Assembly: GCA_013298625.1 (NCBI GenBank)
Contig: JAAFIF010000004.1
Location: 111,878 to 175,877, forward strand
Origin: Myxococcales bacterium
GTDB taxonomy: Bacteria; Myxococcota_A; Polyangia; Polyangiales; Ga0077539
Length of the DNA: 64,000 nt
Direction: 5' to 3'
Below, piece after piece: positions 46,327 to 55,627 of this stretch. The position numbers and the translations under genes are program-made. Position 1 is the stretch's first letter. Every line of letters begins with the position of its first letter. The notes under the pieces were generated by a model. That model saw only the letters and a program-made list of their open reading frames with translations, was not told the origin of the DNA and did not search any database.

Positions 46327-49300
46327 TCAAGGCTCGTTGTCCGTCTCGACGGTCCACGCGACGCGGGCGTTGGACGGTCGCGAGTAGATCAGCGACGCGG
46401 ACACGCGCAGCTCCTCGGCCAGGGGAAACCCAGCGCGATCGATCTCGTTGAGGTTACGCTCGCACAGCTGCGACCACTCGTTGAACCACCGAGCGCGCGT
46501 CGCGCGCGTGAGGCACGCCTGGTAGCCGGTCTTGGCGCGCTCGACGAGGGGCTGCGTCTGCTCGTCGAGCTGCAGCCGCCACTGGTCGCGCAAGAGCTCG
46601 TATTGCGGGCCGGGGCGGTTCCAGTCCGGAGGAAACGGCGACTCGCGCACGACGGACGCGAAGCGGATGTACATGTCAGCGAGGCGCGCGGCGGCGGCGA
46701 TTTGCCAGTGAGCGATCCCGCTGCGCATGACGGTCTCGAACATGGGCTCGGCCTCGTTGCGAAGCCGCGTGAGCTGCGCCTGCACGTACGGCCGCAGGGT
46801 GTTGTTGGTCCACGCGTCGAAGCCCTCGCGCGTGTGCACGTTGCGCATCGCGGGGACGCGCGTGCGCATGAAGCGTTGGTAGACGAGCTCGGCGAGCCCG
46901 AAGCGCGCCTCTGCGACGGCGTCCTGTGATTTCTCTAGCGCTTCGTCGATCGCGGCCTGCCCTTCGCTGGCGAGCTGCTCGCGCACGCGCGCCTCGCCGG
47001 GCGCCGTTGCGCTCTCTCCCCACGCTAGCGTCGCTGCGCGGAGGTATCGCTGCGCGTTGGCTTCGTCGCCGAGCGCGGTGAACGCGCGGCCCAGCGCGAC
47101 GTGCCCTTGCAGCTGCTGATCGAGCGTCCCTTCGCGCGCGTAGCGATCGACCCACGCGGTGTAGTGCCGGACGACCTCGCTCCACGCGGCGCGCGACCGA
47201 GCGCGGCGCTCGTCGACGGTCAGCGAACGATCATCGCCGACGCGTCGCGCTCGGTCTTGATAGAGCTGCCCGATCGAGAAGAGCACGCTCGCGGCCTGGC
47301 GACGAAAGCGCGCTTCGCGGCCGAGGTTGCGGGCGAAGGCGCTGGCGTCGGCGAGGGCCTTGTCGTCCTCGCCGAGCGCGACGCGAAAGAGCGTGGCCTG
47401 GCGCAGCGCCGAAGCGGCCTGTTCGATCGCGTGATCGTCTGCGCTCTGCGCGGCGACTCGATTATTGAACACGTAATCAGCGTAGCGCTCGTAGCTGTCC
47501 GCGGCGCGGCCGAAGACCTGGATCGCGTGGTAGTTGCCGCCGAGGCGATAGAGCGCGCGCTGCGCCCACGGAGAGCCGCTGGGGAGGTACAGCTCGACGA
47601 GCCGCTCGCGCACGCGCATGGCGGCGCTGAGCTCGCGGGCCGCGTCGTACATGAGGGCTGCGTTGAAGAGCATCTCGTCCGCGCGAAGGTCGCTGCGATC
47701 GCGGCACTCGGCGCGCTCGCGCAGCAGTCGAATGGTGGCGACGGCGGACTCGTGAAAGCGCCCGGCGCGCCCGAGGGCTTCGGCCTTCTGGCGACCGAGC
47801 TGGCAGCCGAGCAGGTCGACGCGTTGGCAGAAGGTCTCGTGCTGCGCGCGTTGGGATGCATCGCAGAAGCGTTGGCGAAGGGCGGGGAGCGCTTGCTCCA
47901 TGTGATCGAAGCAGGCGGGGCGTTCGTGGTCGGGGGCGCGACCGAGGGCGGCGAGGCTGTCGAGCAAGAGATCCGCGGCGATCTCGCGGAGGTTCTCGGG
48001 GTCTTGCGCGTCGCGAGCGGGGTCGCCGGCCTCTGGGGTCGCGACGACGCGAAAGAGCGTAGCGGCCTGCTCGAAGTGGTTGGCCGAGTACGCGAGGTAC
48101 GCGCGGCGGTACTGAATCGTGAGCAGCGTGGCGCGGGGATCGTCGGGGTCGCTCGACGCGGGCGACGCAGAGGCGCGCAGCGCGCTCGAGGCGACGCAGG
48201 TGTACCGCGTGAACGCAGAGAACATCGCGCGCTCGGTGCTGGTGAACTCGCGCGACGCGAGGGCAGGAGCGACGCTGTCGGCGCGCGCGCGGCTCGTGCG
48301 CGGCAGCGTCTGCGCGAACAGGTCGTTGTAGCAGAGGACGGATTTGTACGCGGCGTCCTCGGTGAGCGAGCCTGCGGGGTCGAGCTCGACGACGCGGTCG
48401 AAGGCGGGGCCGCACGCGGCGAAGTCGCTCTGCGCCCGCAGGATTTCGGCGCGAAAATACGCGACGCGATAGCGCGTGGGCCAGTCGCGTCGGTCGTACT
48501 CGGGGAAGCTGACCTGGTCGAGGTCGCTGAAGCGCTCGAGCAGGGTGTCGTAGAGCGCGGCGACGCGCGAGAGGGTGCGGGGGTCGCGCGTTCCGCGGGT
48601 GCGAGAGGCGCCGTCCGAGGATGGGCCGAGCGCTTCGAGGTGCCAGTGCGACGCGGTGTCGTAGAGCACGCGCGCGGCGTGGTCGCGGCAAGCTTGTACG
48701 GTCTCGGTCGATCGACGCGCGGCGGGCCCGCGAAAGTGCTCGTAGACGTCGACGAGCCGCGTGAGCTCTCGCTGGATGTCCTCGCGTCGGTTCTGCGCGA
48801 CGAACGCCCGCGCGACGCGCGCTTGCCAGCCGCACGCTCGGTCGCTGCTCGGTCGCTGCGCCATCAGCTCGTGAAAGACCGCGACGGCGTTGGGCCACTG
48901 CCCGTTGTCCGCGTAGAGATCGCCGAGCTTCTCGAGCATTTCGACGGCGCTCTCGTCGCCGTCTGCGTAGCGGCGAAACGTGTCGAACGCCTGGCTGCTC
49001 GAGAGCGGCCGGGACACGCCGTAGAGCGCGCCGTACACCGTCACGAGCTCTGCGCGCGCGGTGCGAAGCAGCGCGGCGGACGAGCGTTGCGAGGGCTGCT
49101 GCGCGCGAGCGAGCTCGATGGTCTCGAAGAAGCGCCGCAGCGATCCCTCGTAGTTGCGCCGGTTGAACTCGGTCCACGCGAGCTTGTAGAGCGCGTATCC
49201 GCGCAGCGGGTGGTCGGGCTGCGTGGCGCTGAGGACGCGCTCGTAGAAGGGCGCGGCTGCGTCCATCGCTCCGCTGTCGAAGAAGTGCTCTGCGAAGGCG

Positions 49301-50037
49301 AGGTACGCGTTGGGCACATAGGCGCTCTGCGGGCAGCGCTGCAGCAGCTGTTGGTACGCCTGCCGCGAGCGGTCGAAGTGACGAAGCTCTTGCAGCGCGA
49401 ACGCGAGGCTGAACAGCGCGTAGTCGAGCCGCGCGTGGCCGCTGTGCTGCGCGGCGAACTGCTCGAGGACCGCGACGAGCTGCTGGCGCTGCGACTGGGC
49501 TTCTTGAATTCGTGTGCTCTGCTCGCGGCTCAGCTGCGCGGCGCGGGCGAGGTCCCCCTGCTGCCGGAGTCGAAAGATGGGCTCGTCCATCGCGCGAGCC
49601 TCGGCGTTGTGCGTCGAGGCGAGCTCTTGCAGCGTCTCTGCGAGGCGCAGGGTGGTGGGGGCGTGCTGCGGGCTCGCGATCGGGGTCGAGCGCCAGAGCT
49701 GTGCCAGCAGGCGCAGCTCGTCGCGCAGCAGGGCGAGCGAGCGACCGCGCAGGCTCGCGTGCGGATCGGGCGCGAGCATCGTCGGCTGCGGCGACGACGT
49801 TGGCGCGGACGAACGTGTGCGCTGCGCCGCGGGCTGCGCCGCGGGCTGCGCGGTGAGCGCCATCGTCGAGCGCGGGCAAGCGAGGGCGTCGCGGGCGCTC
49901 TCGGCGGTGATGCACTGCTCGGCGGGCGGGGGCAGCGGCGCGGGGCGCGCTGCGGAGCGCGGCTGCGCGATCGCGGGGGACGAGAGCGAAGACAGCGCGG
50001 CGACGAGCGCGAGGGACGCGGACATGGGCCGTTTCAT
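46327..50037 (-). CDS. Very large exported tetratricopeptide-repeat protein
   Basis: 1236 residues from MKRPMSASLALVAALSSLSSPAIAQ, a clean signal peptide; an upstream in-frame start would put this inside the protein. Most of the sequence is helical with scattered TPR-like pairs (for example RLDYALFSLAFALQELRHFDRSRQAYQQLLQRCP, read here in parts, and YLAFAEHFFDSGAMDAAAPFYERVL). The Ala/Arg-rich helices continue to the end without another recognisable domain. A periplasmic scaffold or outer-membrane assembly role would suit the architecture, but this is inference. It is monocistronic, with a promoter-like region and hairpin upstream. Confidence 0.75.
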   Translation of the reverse strand: MKRPMSASLALVAALSSLSSPAIAQPRSAARPAPLPPPAEQCITAESARDALACPRSTMALTAQPAAQPAAQRTRSSAPTSSPQPTMLAPDPHASLRGRSLALLRDELRLLAQLWRSTPIASPQHAPTTLRLAETLQELASTHNAEARAMDEPIFRLRQQGDLARAAQLSREQSTRIQEAQSQRQQLVAVLEQFAAQHSGHARLDYALFSLAFALQELRHFDRSRQAYQQLLQRCPQSAYVPNAYLAFAEHFFDSGAMDAAAPFYERVLSATQPDHPLRGYALYKLAWTEFNRRNYEGSLRRFFETIELARAQQPSQRSSAALLRTARAELVTVYGALYGVSRPLSSSQAFDTFRRYADGDESAVEMLEKLGDLYADNGQWPNAVAVFHELMAQRPSSDRACGWQARVARAFVAQNRREDIQRELTRLVDVYEHFRGPAARRSTETVQACRDHAARVLYDTASHWHLEALGPSSDGASRTRGTRDPRTLSRVAALYDTLLERFSDLDQVSFPEYDRRDWPTRYRVAYFRAEILRAQSDFAACGPAFDRVVELDPAGSLTEDAAYKSVLCYNDLFAQTLPRTSRARADSVAPALASREFTSTERAMFSAFTRYTCVASSALRASASPASSDPDDPRATLLTIQYRRAYLAYSANHFEQAATLFRVVATPEAGDPARDAQDPENLREIAADLLLDSLAALGRAPDHERPACFDHMEQALPALRQRFCDASQRAQHETFCQRVDLLGCQLGRQKAEALGRAGRFHESAVATIRLLRERAECRDRSDLRADEMLFNAALMYDAARELSAAMRVRERLVELYLPSGSPWAQRALYRLGGNYHAIQVFGRAADSYERYADYVFNNRVAAQSADDHAIEQAASALRQATLFRVALGEDDKALADASAFARNLGREARFRRQAASVLFSIGQLYQDRARRVGDDRSLTVDERRARSRAAWSEVVRHYTAWVDRYAREGTLDQQLQGHVALGRAFTALGDEANAQRYLRAATLAWGESATAPGEARVREQLASEGQAAIDEALEKSQDAVAEARFGLAELVYQRFMRTRVPAMRNVHTREGFDAWTNNTLRPYVQAQLTRLRNEAEPMFETVMRSGIAHWQIAAAARLADMYIRFASVVRESPFPPDWNRPGPQYELLRDQWRLQLDEQTQPLVERAKTGYQACLTRATRARWFNEWSQLCERNLNEIDRAGFPLAEELRVSASLIYSRPSNARVAWTVETDNEP

Positions 50038-50101
50038 GGGCGCTTCGACCTTTCTGCGGACAACAGAGACCCCAACAGGCGTGCACGGAGAGAATCCGTA
50101 C

Positions 50102-50124
50102 AGACAGAATGAAAACATCTGTCT
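50102..50124 (-). promoter_or_regulatory. Inverted repeat in the leader of the TPR gene
   Basis: AGACAGA (50102-50108) and TCTGTCT (50118-50124) are perfect inverted copies around a 9-base loop, 65 bp before the start codon. It could be an operator or a leader hairpin; there is no poly-T run. Confidence 0.45.
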
Positions 50125-50166
50125 CGAACAGAATTCTCACGCGCAATAATCCGCCGTAAATGAAAT

Positions 50167-50195
50167 TGTGTACAAATAGCGTAATTGCTTGACAA
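50167..50195 (-). promoter_or_regulatory. Possible promoter of the TPR gene
   Basis: On the minus strand TTGTCA (50190-50195), a 17-bp spacer and TACACA (50167-50172) lie in an AT-rich block (about 50140-50200) that contrasts with the surrounding GC-rich DNA. The start codon is about 130 bp downstream. Confidence 0.35.
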
Positions 50196-50267
50196 CACAG
50201 GGCTTCTTCAATCGGGCGCGGCGTGTGCGCCCGTGAAGCGCGGTTGTCCGTGGGTGTGCGCGGCGGA

Positions 50268-52259
50268 TCAGGTCGAGAGCAGCCAGCGATCGAGCCAGGT
50301 GAGCATCTCGCCGAACCAGTGAACGGCGTTGGCGCGCTGCAGGACCCAGTGGTTTTCGCCTGGGTAGACGACGAGGCGCGAGGGGACGCCGCGGGCCTTG
50401 AGGGCGCCGTACCACTCGAGGCCCTGGGCGTACGGGACGCGGTAGTCCGTGGCGCCGTGGATCACGAGCGTGGGGGTGGTGACCGCGCCGACCGCGCGCA
50501 TCGGGTCGAAGCGGAGGAAGCGCGCCTGCGCCTCGGGTCCGTCCCACGGCCACGCGCCCATCTCGATGTCCCACTCGAGCATGAAGTCCGAGGCCATCAT
50601 CGAGAGGACGTCGGTGACCGGAGCGTGCGTGATCGCGCAGCGAAAACGCTGGGTCTGCGTGGTGAGCCACGCGGTGAGGTACCCGCCGTACGAGGCGCCT
50701 GCGACGGCGACGTGCTGCGTGTCGGCGAGGCCTTCGGCGACGAGGGCGTCGGTGACGGCGAGGATGTCTCGCGCGGGCTTTCCGCCCCAGTCGCCGAGGA
50801 TGCTCTTGGCGAAGCGCTCGCCGAACGAGCTCGAGCCGTGAAAGTTGACCATCGCGACGGCGTGGCCGCGGGCGGCGAAGACCTGCGCGTTCCACCGCCA
50901 GGACCAGGCGTCGCCGAAGATGCCGAAGGGGCCGCCGTGGATCAAATGCACCAGCGTTTTGTCACGCGATTCAGCGCGCGTGCTCGGGTGCGGGTGCAGC
51001 ACGAACACCTGCACTGGCTCGTCGTCGGCGCCCATCATCGTGCGCTCTTCGACCCGCGCGAGCGCCAGCGACTCGACCAGCTCGTCGTTGAAGTGCGAGC
51101 GCGCCGCGAGCGGTCCGCCCGCGAGCGGCATGGTGTGCACTTCGGGCGGACGCGTGAGCGACTCGTGCGTGCACCAGAGGGTCCCGTCGCGCGACGCGCG
51201 CACGCCGCGGACGCTGCCCCCGTCGGTCTCGAGCACGACGATGGTGTCGTCTGCGATCGAGAGGGTCCACGGGCGCGTGCGGCCGCGGATCGTCGCGCTG
51301 CCAACGAGCGTGCGCGCGTCGGCGAAGGACCACTCGTCCACGTCGTACTCGAACGACGCAGCCAGGGTGCGCTCGGAGCCGTCCACCCGCGAGCGCAGCC
51401 GCAGCTCGAGGTGCGAGCAGTGGACGTGGTCGCGGCGAGCTCCGTAGACGATGGCGCTTCCGTCCGGCGCGTAGCAGGGGCGAACGTCGTCGCCGACGTG
51501 ATCGGGCGTGAGGCACTCGATCACGCCGCTGCTCAGCGAGAGGCGATAGATCGCCGAGCGGACGCGCTGGTGCTGCGGCTGGTGCACGTACGCGGCGAAC
51601 ACGAGCTCGCTGCCGTCCGGCGCGATGTCGTAGTTGGCGCCCTCGCCCATCAAATCAAACCACGCGGTGAGGTTCGGGGTGCAGTCGCGCACGGTCCCGT
51701 CGGCGAGCGAGACCTCGAAGATGTGCGGGACCTCTCCGTCGCTCAGCCAGCGGTCCCAGAAGCGAAACACTCGGTCCTCGGTGACGTGCGCGTCGACCTT
51801 GGATTTCGACCGCTCTTCGCGCAGCGCGCGCGTGCCTTCGAGCGTCGGCGCCGCGGCGTACACGTTGGCGACGACGCACATCCTCCGGCCGTCTTCGAAG
51901 AACCTCGGCTCGCTCACGCCGAGCGGAAAATCCCCGAGCACCCGGGGCTCTCCCCCGTGCTCGAGGGACATCACGTGCAGCTGCGCCGCGCGGTCGCTCG
52001 GCGCGCCGAGCGGGCGACGGACGAACGCGAGGGTCTTTGCGTCCGACGAGAGCGCGGCGTCGGTGCTCGACGCGTCGCGGGCCGTCAGCGCGTGCGGCGC
52101 GTGACCCCGGGCGATACGGTAGAGAACCGTGGAATTTTGCTGAGTGTTTGCGTCGGTGCGCCGCACGGAGGCGACCGAGAATGAGCCGTCTCGCGCGACG
52201 ACGGGCGGGGATACGCGCGCGAGGCTCCAGAGGGCCTCGGCGTTGAGCAGCGTGGGCAT
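50268..52259 (-). CDS. S9-family (prolyl oligopeptidase-like) serine peptidase
   Basis: 663 residues. The N-terminal 390 are a beta-propeller with repeated strands and turns (SSDAKTLAFVRR, APDGSELVFAAYV, YAPDGSAIVYGARR). The C-terminal alpha/beta-hydrolase domain carries the nucleophile in VAVAGASYGGYLTAW, the acid in VIHGATDYRVPY and the His in YPGENHWV, and HGGPFGIFGDAW forms the oxyanion region. It is an acylaminoacyl- or oligopeptidase-type enzyme. No signal peptide is evident, so it is likely cytoplasmic. The Fe-S protein gene starts upstream on the same strand with a 76-bp gap. Confidence 0.92.
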   Translation of the reverse strand: MPTLLNAEALWSLARVSPPVVARDGSFSVASVRRTDANTQQNSTVLYRIARGHAPHALTARDASSTDAALSSDAKTLAFVRRPLGAPSDRAAQLHVMSLEHGGEPRVLGDFPLGVSEPRFFEDGRRMCVVANVYAAAPTLEGTRALREERSKSKVDAHVTEDRVFRFWDRWLSDGEVPHIFEVSLADGTVRDCTPNLTAWFDLMGEGANYDIAPDGSELVFAAYVHQPQHQRVRSAIYRLSLSSGVIECLTPDHVGDDVRPCYAPDGSAIVYGARRDHVHCSHLELRLRSRVDGSERTLAASFEYDVDEWSFADARTLVGSATIRGRTRPWTLSIADDTIVVLETDGGSVRGVRASRDGTLWCTHESLTRPPEVHTMPLAGGPLAARSHFNDELVESLALARVEERTMMGADDEPVQVFVLHPHPSTRAESRDKTLVHLIHGGPFGIFGDAWSWRWNAQVFAARGHAVAMVNFHGSSSFGERFAKSILGDWGGKPARDILAVTDALVAEGLADTQHVAVAGASYGGYLTAWLTTQTQRFRCAITHAPVTDVLSMMASDFMLEWDIEMGAWPWDGPEAQARFLRFDPMRAVGAVTTPTLVIHGATDYRVPYAQGLEWYGALKARGVPSRLVVYPGENHWVLQRANAVHWFGEMLTWLDRWLLST

Positions 52260-52335
52260 CGGGCGCGGATCGTAGCAACGATGCCCGTGCTGTATCGCGG
52301 TCCCCTCCCGCTCAGCCGTCGTTCACCGTGTTGGT

Positions 52336-54741
52336 TTACTCAGCGGCTTCGACAGAGGGCTTGACCTCGTCGAGCGCGAGCGACTTCTCGAGCATCACGG
52401 CGACGTCCATCTGCTCGACGGTGCGTCCCTCTTTCTCGAGGTCTTCTTCGTACGACTTGATGCCGTCCGAGAGCATGGTCTGGCAGAAGGGGCAGCCCGT
52501 CGCGATCTTGGTCGCGCCGGTGTCGAGCAGCTGCAGCGTGCGGCGCTTGTTCACGCGGTCGTTGTTCTGCTCTTCCATCCACATTTGCGCGCCGCCAGCG
52601 CCGCAGCAGAGGCCCTTCTCTTTGTTCCACTCGGCCTCGACGAGGGTGACGCCGGGGATGCGCGAGAGGATCTGGCGAGGGCTGTCGTAGACGTTGTTGT
52701 AGCGGCCCAGGTAGCACGAGTCGTGGTAGGCGACCTTGGCCTTCACGGCGCGCTTCGGCGCGATCTTTCCCTCGGCGAGCAGGCCGAGGATGAAGTCCGT
52801 GTGGTGGACGACTTCGTACTTGCCGCCGAGGTCCGGGTACTCGTTGAGCAGGGTGTTGAAGCAGTGCGGGCAGGTCGTGACGATCTTCTTCGGGTTGTAC
52901 CCGTTGAGCGTCGCGACGTTTTGCTCGGCGAGCATCATGTACAAGAACTCGTTGCCCGCGCGGCGCGCCGGGTCACCCGTGCAGGTCTCTTCGTCGCCGA
53001 GGATGGCGAACTTCACCCCGCCGGCCTTCATGATCTTGGCCGTCGCGCGCGAGATCTTCTTGGCGTTGTCGTCGTAGCTGCCCGCGCAGCCGACCCAGAA
53101 GAGCACGTCGGCGTTGGGCTCGTCGCGCATGAGCGGAATCTCGAGGTCGTCGGCCCAGGTGCCGCGGTCCATCTTGGTGATGTTCCACGGGTTGCCGTTG
53201 GTCTCGAGGGCGCTGAACGTCTTCTGCAGCTCGTGCGGAAACTCGCCCTTCACGAGCACCAGGTTGCGGCGCATGTCGACGATCTTGTCGACGTACGTGA
53301 TCAGCACCGGGCACTGCTCTTCGCACGCGCGGCACGTCGTACAACCCCAGAGAATATCCTGGTCGATCACGTCCGGGACGAGGTCCACGTGCTTGATGTC
53401 CGCGTGCTTCTTCGCCGCGGGCTTCGCCTCTGCGTCGCCCTCTGCGTCCGCCGGCTTCGGCGGAAACTCAGCGATCCCTGCGCGCGGTCCGCCCTCGCGG
53501 GCGATCACTTCGTCCTGCCGCGCGTACGCGTGATTGCGCAGCTCGAGCAAGAAGTGCTTGGGCGACAACAGCTTGCCCGTCCTGTGCGCGGGGCAGTTGT
53601 CCGAGCAGCGACCGCACTCGGTGCACGTGTAGAAATCCAGCACGCTCTTCCACGAGAAGTGCTCGAGCTGCGCGACGCCGACGGGCGCGTCGGTGGGGTT
53701 GCTCAGCTCGGCCGCCGCGCCCACGATCTCCATGAGCTTCTCGCTGTTTTCGGCCATCGGCTTGAGGCGGCCGGGCGCGTCCATGCTGCGAAAGAGCACG
53801 TTGAAGAGCGCCGTGATGACGTGAAAGTGCTTTCCGTACGGCAGGTAGTTGAGAAAGCCGAACACCAGCGCGACGTGCGTCCACCAGCCGAACATCCCGA
53901 GCGCCGTGAGCGCGCCCTCGCCGGTCAAACCCAGGCCGAGCAGCATCTTCGCGACGATGAACCCGAGGGGCGAGGCCTCGTGCACCGCCGCCGTGATCGT
54001 GCGCGCCGCGAGGTCGCCTTCAGCCGCGGGCATCGCGAGCGCGGCCTTCGCCACGAGCGTCCCGTCGTACAGCATGTCGGTGAGCATCATCGTGGCGATC
54101 ACCGAGAGGACCACCGTCGCGTGCCAGCCGTAGGCGAGGCGCTTCTGCTTGTCGATCAAGCGCGCCTTGATGAAATACAGCACGCCGAAGAGCACCATCC
54201 CGACGACGGCGTCCTTCATGAGCGCGTAGCCGACGCCGAGGAGCTTCCACGGCATCGGGCCGTTGGGGTCGAGCAGCCAGAGGTTGAAGTGCGGGTCGAA
54301 CGCGCGGCCCACGAGGATGATCGTGCGCAGCAAGAGCACGGCGAACCCCGTGAAGATCCCGTAGTGCGCGATGCCGGCGCCCGCGTACTTGGGCATCTTC
54401 ATCTGCGAGCGCAGCGCCCAGATCAGCAGGTGACCGCCGCCGCCGCCGAGCAGCAACAACGCAGCGACGCGCAGCACGGGCGTCACGATCGGGTCGACCG
54501 GCGCGACGAACGCCGCGAGGCCGAGCACCAGCGCCGTGGCCGGCAGGGCGAAGATCCCTGCCACCAGGATGGTGCCTGCGAGGTCGGGCTTCGTCCCGTT
54601 GGGGGGCGCCGCCATGCGGTCGAACAAGCGGTCGAAGCGGTTTTCGGGCGCGCCGGCGAGCAGGAGCGTCAACCGCTTGCGAGCGGTAAACGCGAACCCG
54701 CCGAGCGCGGCGAGCACCAGCAGTGTCATCGCGATGGGCAT
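52336..54741 (-). CDS. Membrane Fe-S oxidoreductase with CCG domains (ETF:quinone type)
   Basis: 801 residues. About seven membrane helices occupy the first 330 residues. Then two [4Fe-4S] motifs, CTECGRCSDNCP and CTTCRACEEQCP, and two cysteine-rich CCG (heterodisulfide-reductase subunit-like) domains: VGCAGSYDD...CPHCFNTLLNEYP and CYLGRYN...GLCCGAGGAQM...GCPFCQTML. This layout matches the membrane ETF:(mena)quinone oxidoreductases of acyl-CoA-oxidising bacteria. With two acyl-CoA dehydrogenases in the window, it probably passes their electrons to the quinone pool. The ETF genes are not here. A good sigma-70-like promoter is upstream. Confidence 0.88.
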   Translation of the reverse strand: MPIAMTLLVLAALGGFAFTARKRLTLLLAGAPENRFDRLFDRMAAPPNGTKPDLAGTILVAGIFALPATALVLGLAAFVAPVDPIVTPVLRVAALLLLGGGGGHLLIWALRSQMKMPKYAGAGIAHYGIFTGFAVLLLRTIILVGRAFDPHFNLWLLDPNGPMPWKLLGVGYALMKDAVVGMVLFGVLYFIKARLIDKQKRLAYGWHATVVLSVIATMMLTDMLYDGTLVAKAALAMPAAEGDLAARTITAAVHEASPLGFIVAKMLLGLGLTGEGALTALGMFGWWTHVALVFGFLNYLPYGKHFHVITALFNVLFRSMDAPGRLKPMAENSEKLMEIVGAAAELSNPTDAPVGVAQLEHFSWKSVLDFYTCTECGRCSDNCPAHRTGKLLSPKHFLLELRNHAYARQDEVIAREGGPRAGIAEFPPKPADAEGDAEAKPAAKKHADIKHVDLVPDVIDQDILWGCTTCRACEEQCPVLITYVDKIVDMRRNLVLVKGEFPHELQKTFSALETNGNPWNITKMDRGTWADDLEIPLMRDEPNADVLFWVGCAGSYDDNAKKISRATAKIMKAGGVKFAILGDEETCTGDPARRAGNEFLYMMLAEQNVATLNGYNPKKIVTTCPHCFNTLLNEYPDLGGKYEVVHHTDFILGLLAEGKIAPKRAVKAKVAYHDSCYLGRYNNVYDSPRQILSRIPGVTLVEAEWNKEKGLCCGAGGAQMWMEEQNNDRVNKRRTLQLLDTGATKIATGCPFCQTMLSDGIKSYEEDLEKEGRTVEQMDVAVMLEKSLALDEVKPSVEAAE

Positions 54742-54811
54742 CGAATGAATCCTCGTTCAGTAGAGGGGATGAGCGGCCCGAGACGTCGCAGGCGCGCGCA
54801 CTTCGCGTGGC

Positions 54812-54841
54812 GATATAGGGGTTTTCGACGCACCCCGTCAA
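54812..54841 (-). promoter_or_regulatory. Sigma-70-like promoter of the Fe-S oxidoreductase
   Basis: On the minus strand TTGACG (54836-54841), an 18-bp spacer and TATATC (54812-54817), the best such match in the window. A start near 54805 would give a leader of about 65 bases before the ATG at 54741. Confidence 0.6.
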
Positions 54842-54892
54842 TCGTGCTGCGGGTGGCAAGAGCTGCGTCTGCAATGCAAACTGGGCCGCTGG

Positions 54893-55468
54893 ATGCCCGA
54901 CTTCGATCGACGCACGCCCCTCAACGAGGTGCTCTGGACCGTCCCCGAGGTGTTCTTCGAAGACGAGTGCGCGGCCATGATCGCGCAGTTCGAAGCGACC
55001 GGCTTCGAGGAGGCCTTGATCACCACGCCGCGCGGGATGGTGATGAACAAAGGCGTCCGAAATAACGACCGGATCATTCTGGACGACCCTGCGCGGGCCG
55101 AAGCGCTGTGGCAGCGCGTGCAGCCTCACGTCCCTGCGTCGATCCGAGAGTGGCGAGCGTACGGGCTCAACGAGCGGTTTCGGGTCTATCGGTACAAGCC
55201 TGGCCAGCGGTTCAAGCCGCATTTCGACGGGCATTTTGCGCGTGTCGCCGGTCGAGACGAGAGCGCGCTCACGCTGATCGTGTACCTCAACGACGACTTC
55301 GTCGGCGGAGAGACCGCGTTTCTCGACTACGAGGTCACGGTGAAGCCGAAGACGGGCACGGGGCTGTTCTTCTTTCACCCGGTTTTGCACGAGGGAAGAG
55401 AAGTGACGAGCGGAGTGAAGTACGCGCTGCGTACGGACGTCATGTACCGCCGTTCAGCGGCGCCTTGA
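54893..55468 (+). CDS. 2-oxoglutarate/Fe(II)-dependent oxygenase (prolyl-4-hydroxylase-like)
   Basis: 191 residues. The jelly-roll core shows the iron triad HFDGHF (HxD) and HPVLHEG (distal His) with the 2-oxoglutarate-binding residue in GVKYALRTDVMY. RVYRYKPGQRFKPHFD and LTLIVYLNDDFVGGETAF are characteristic of P4H-type members, including a typical length. It is probably a cytoplasmic hydroxylase, with protein or small-molecule substrate unknown. It is divergent from the Fe-S oxidoreductase across a 151-bp spacer. Confidence 0.9.
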   Translation: MPDFDRRTPLNEVLWTVPEVFFEDECAAMIAQFEATGFEEALITTPRGMVMNKGVRNNDRIILDDPARAEALWQRVQPHVPASIREWRAYGLNERFRVYRYKPGQRFKPHFDGHFARVAGRDESALTLIVYLNDDFVGGETAFLDYEVTVKPKTGTGLFFFHPVLHEGREVTSGVKYALRTDVMYRRSAAP

Positions 55469-55627
55469 TCGACGCCTCGCCATGGGGGGGGGCGCTCGAA
55501 GATCGTCAACAGGGCTGCGGCGTCTCTCCGCGCTCGATCGCAGCGATCGCGCGCCAGAAGCTGTGGTCGTGCTCGGGGATCGGGGGGATGAGCGTGGGTT
55601 CGCGATACGGAGTCATCATGGCGCGCC

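Noticed and set aside
50189..50217. TTGACA on the plus strand as a promoter
   Set aside because: No -10-like sequence follows at 16-18 bp and no plus-strand gene lies downstream; the minus-strand reading fits the TPR gene better.
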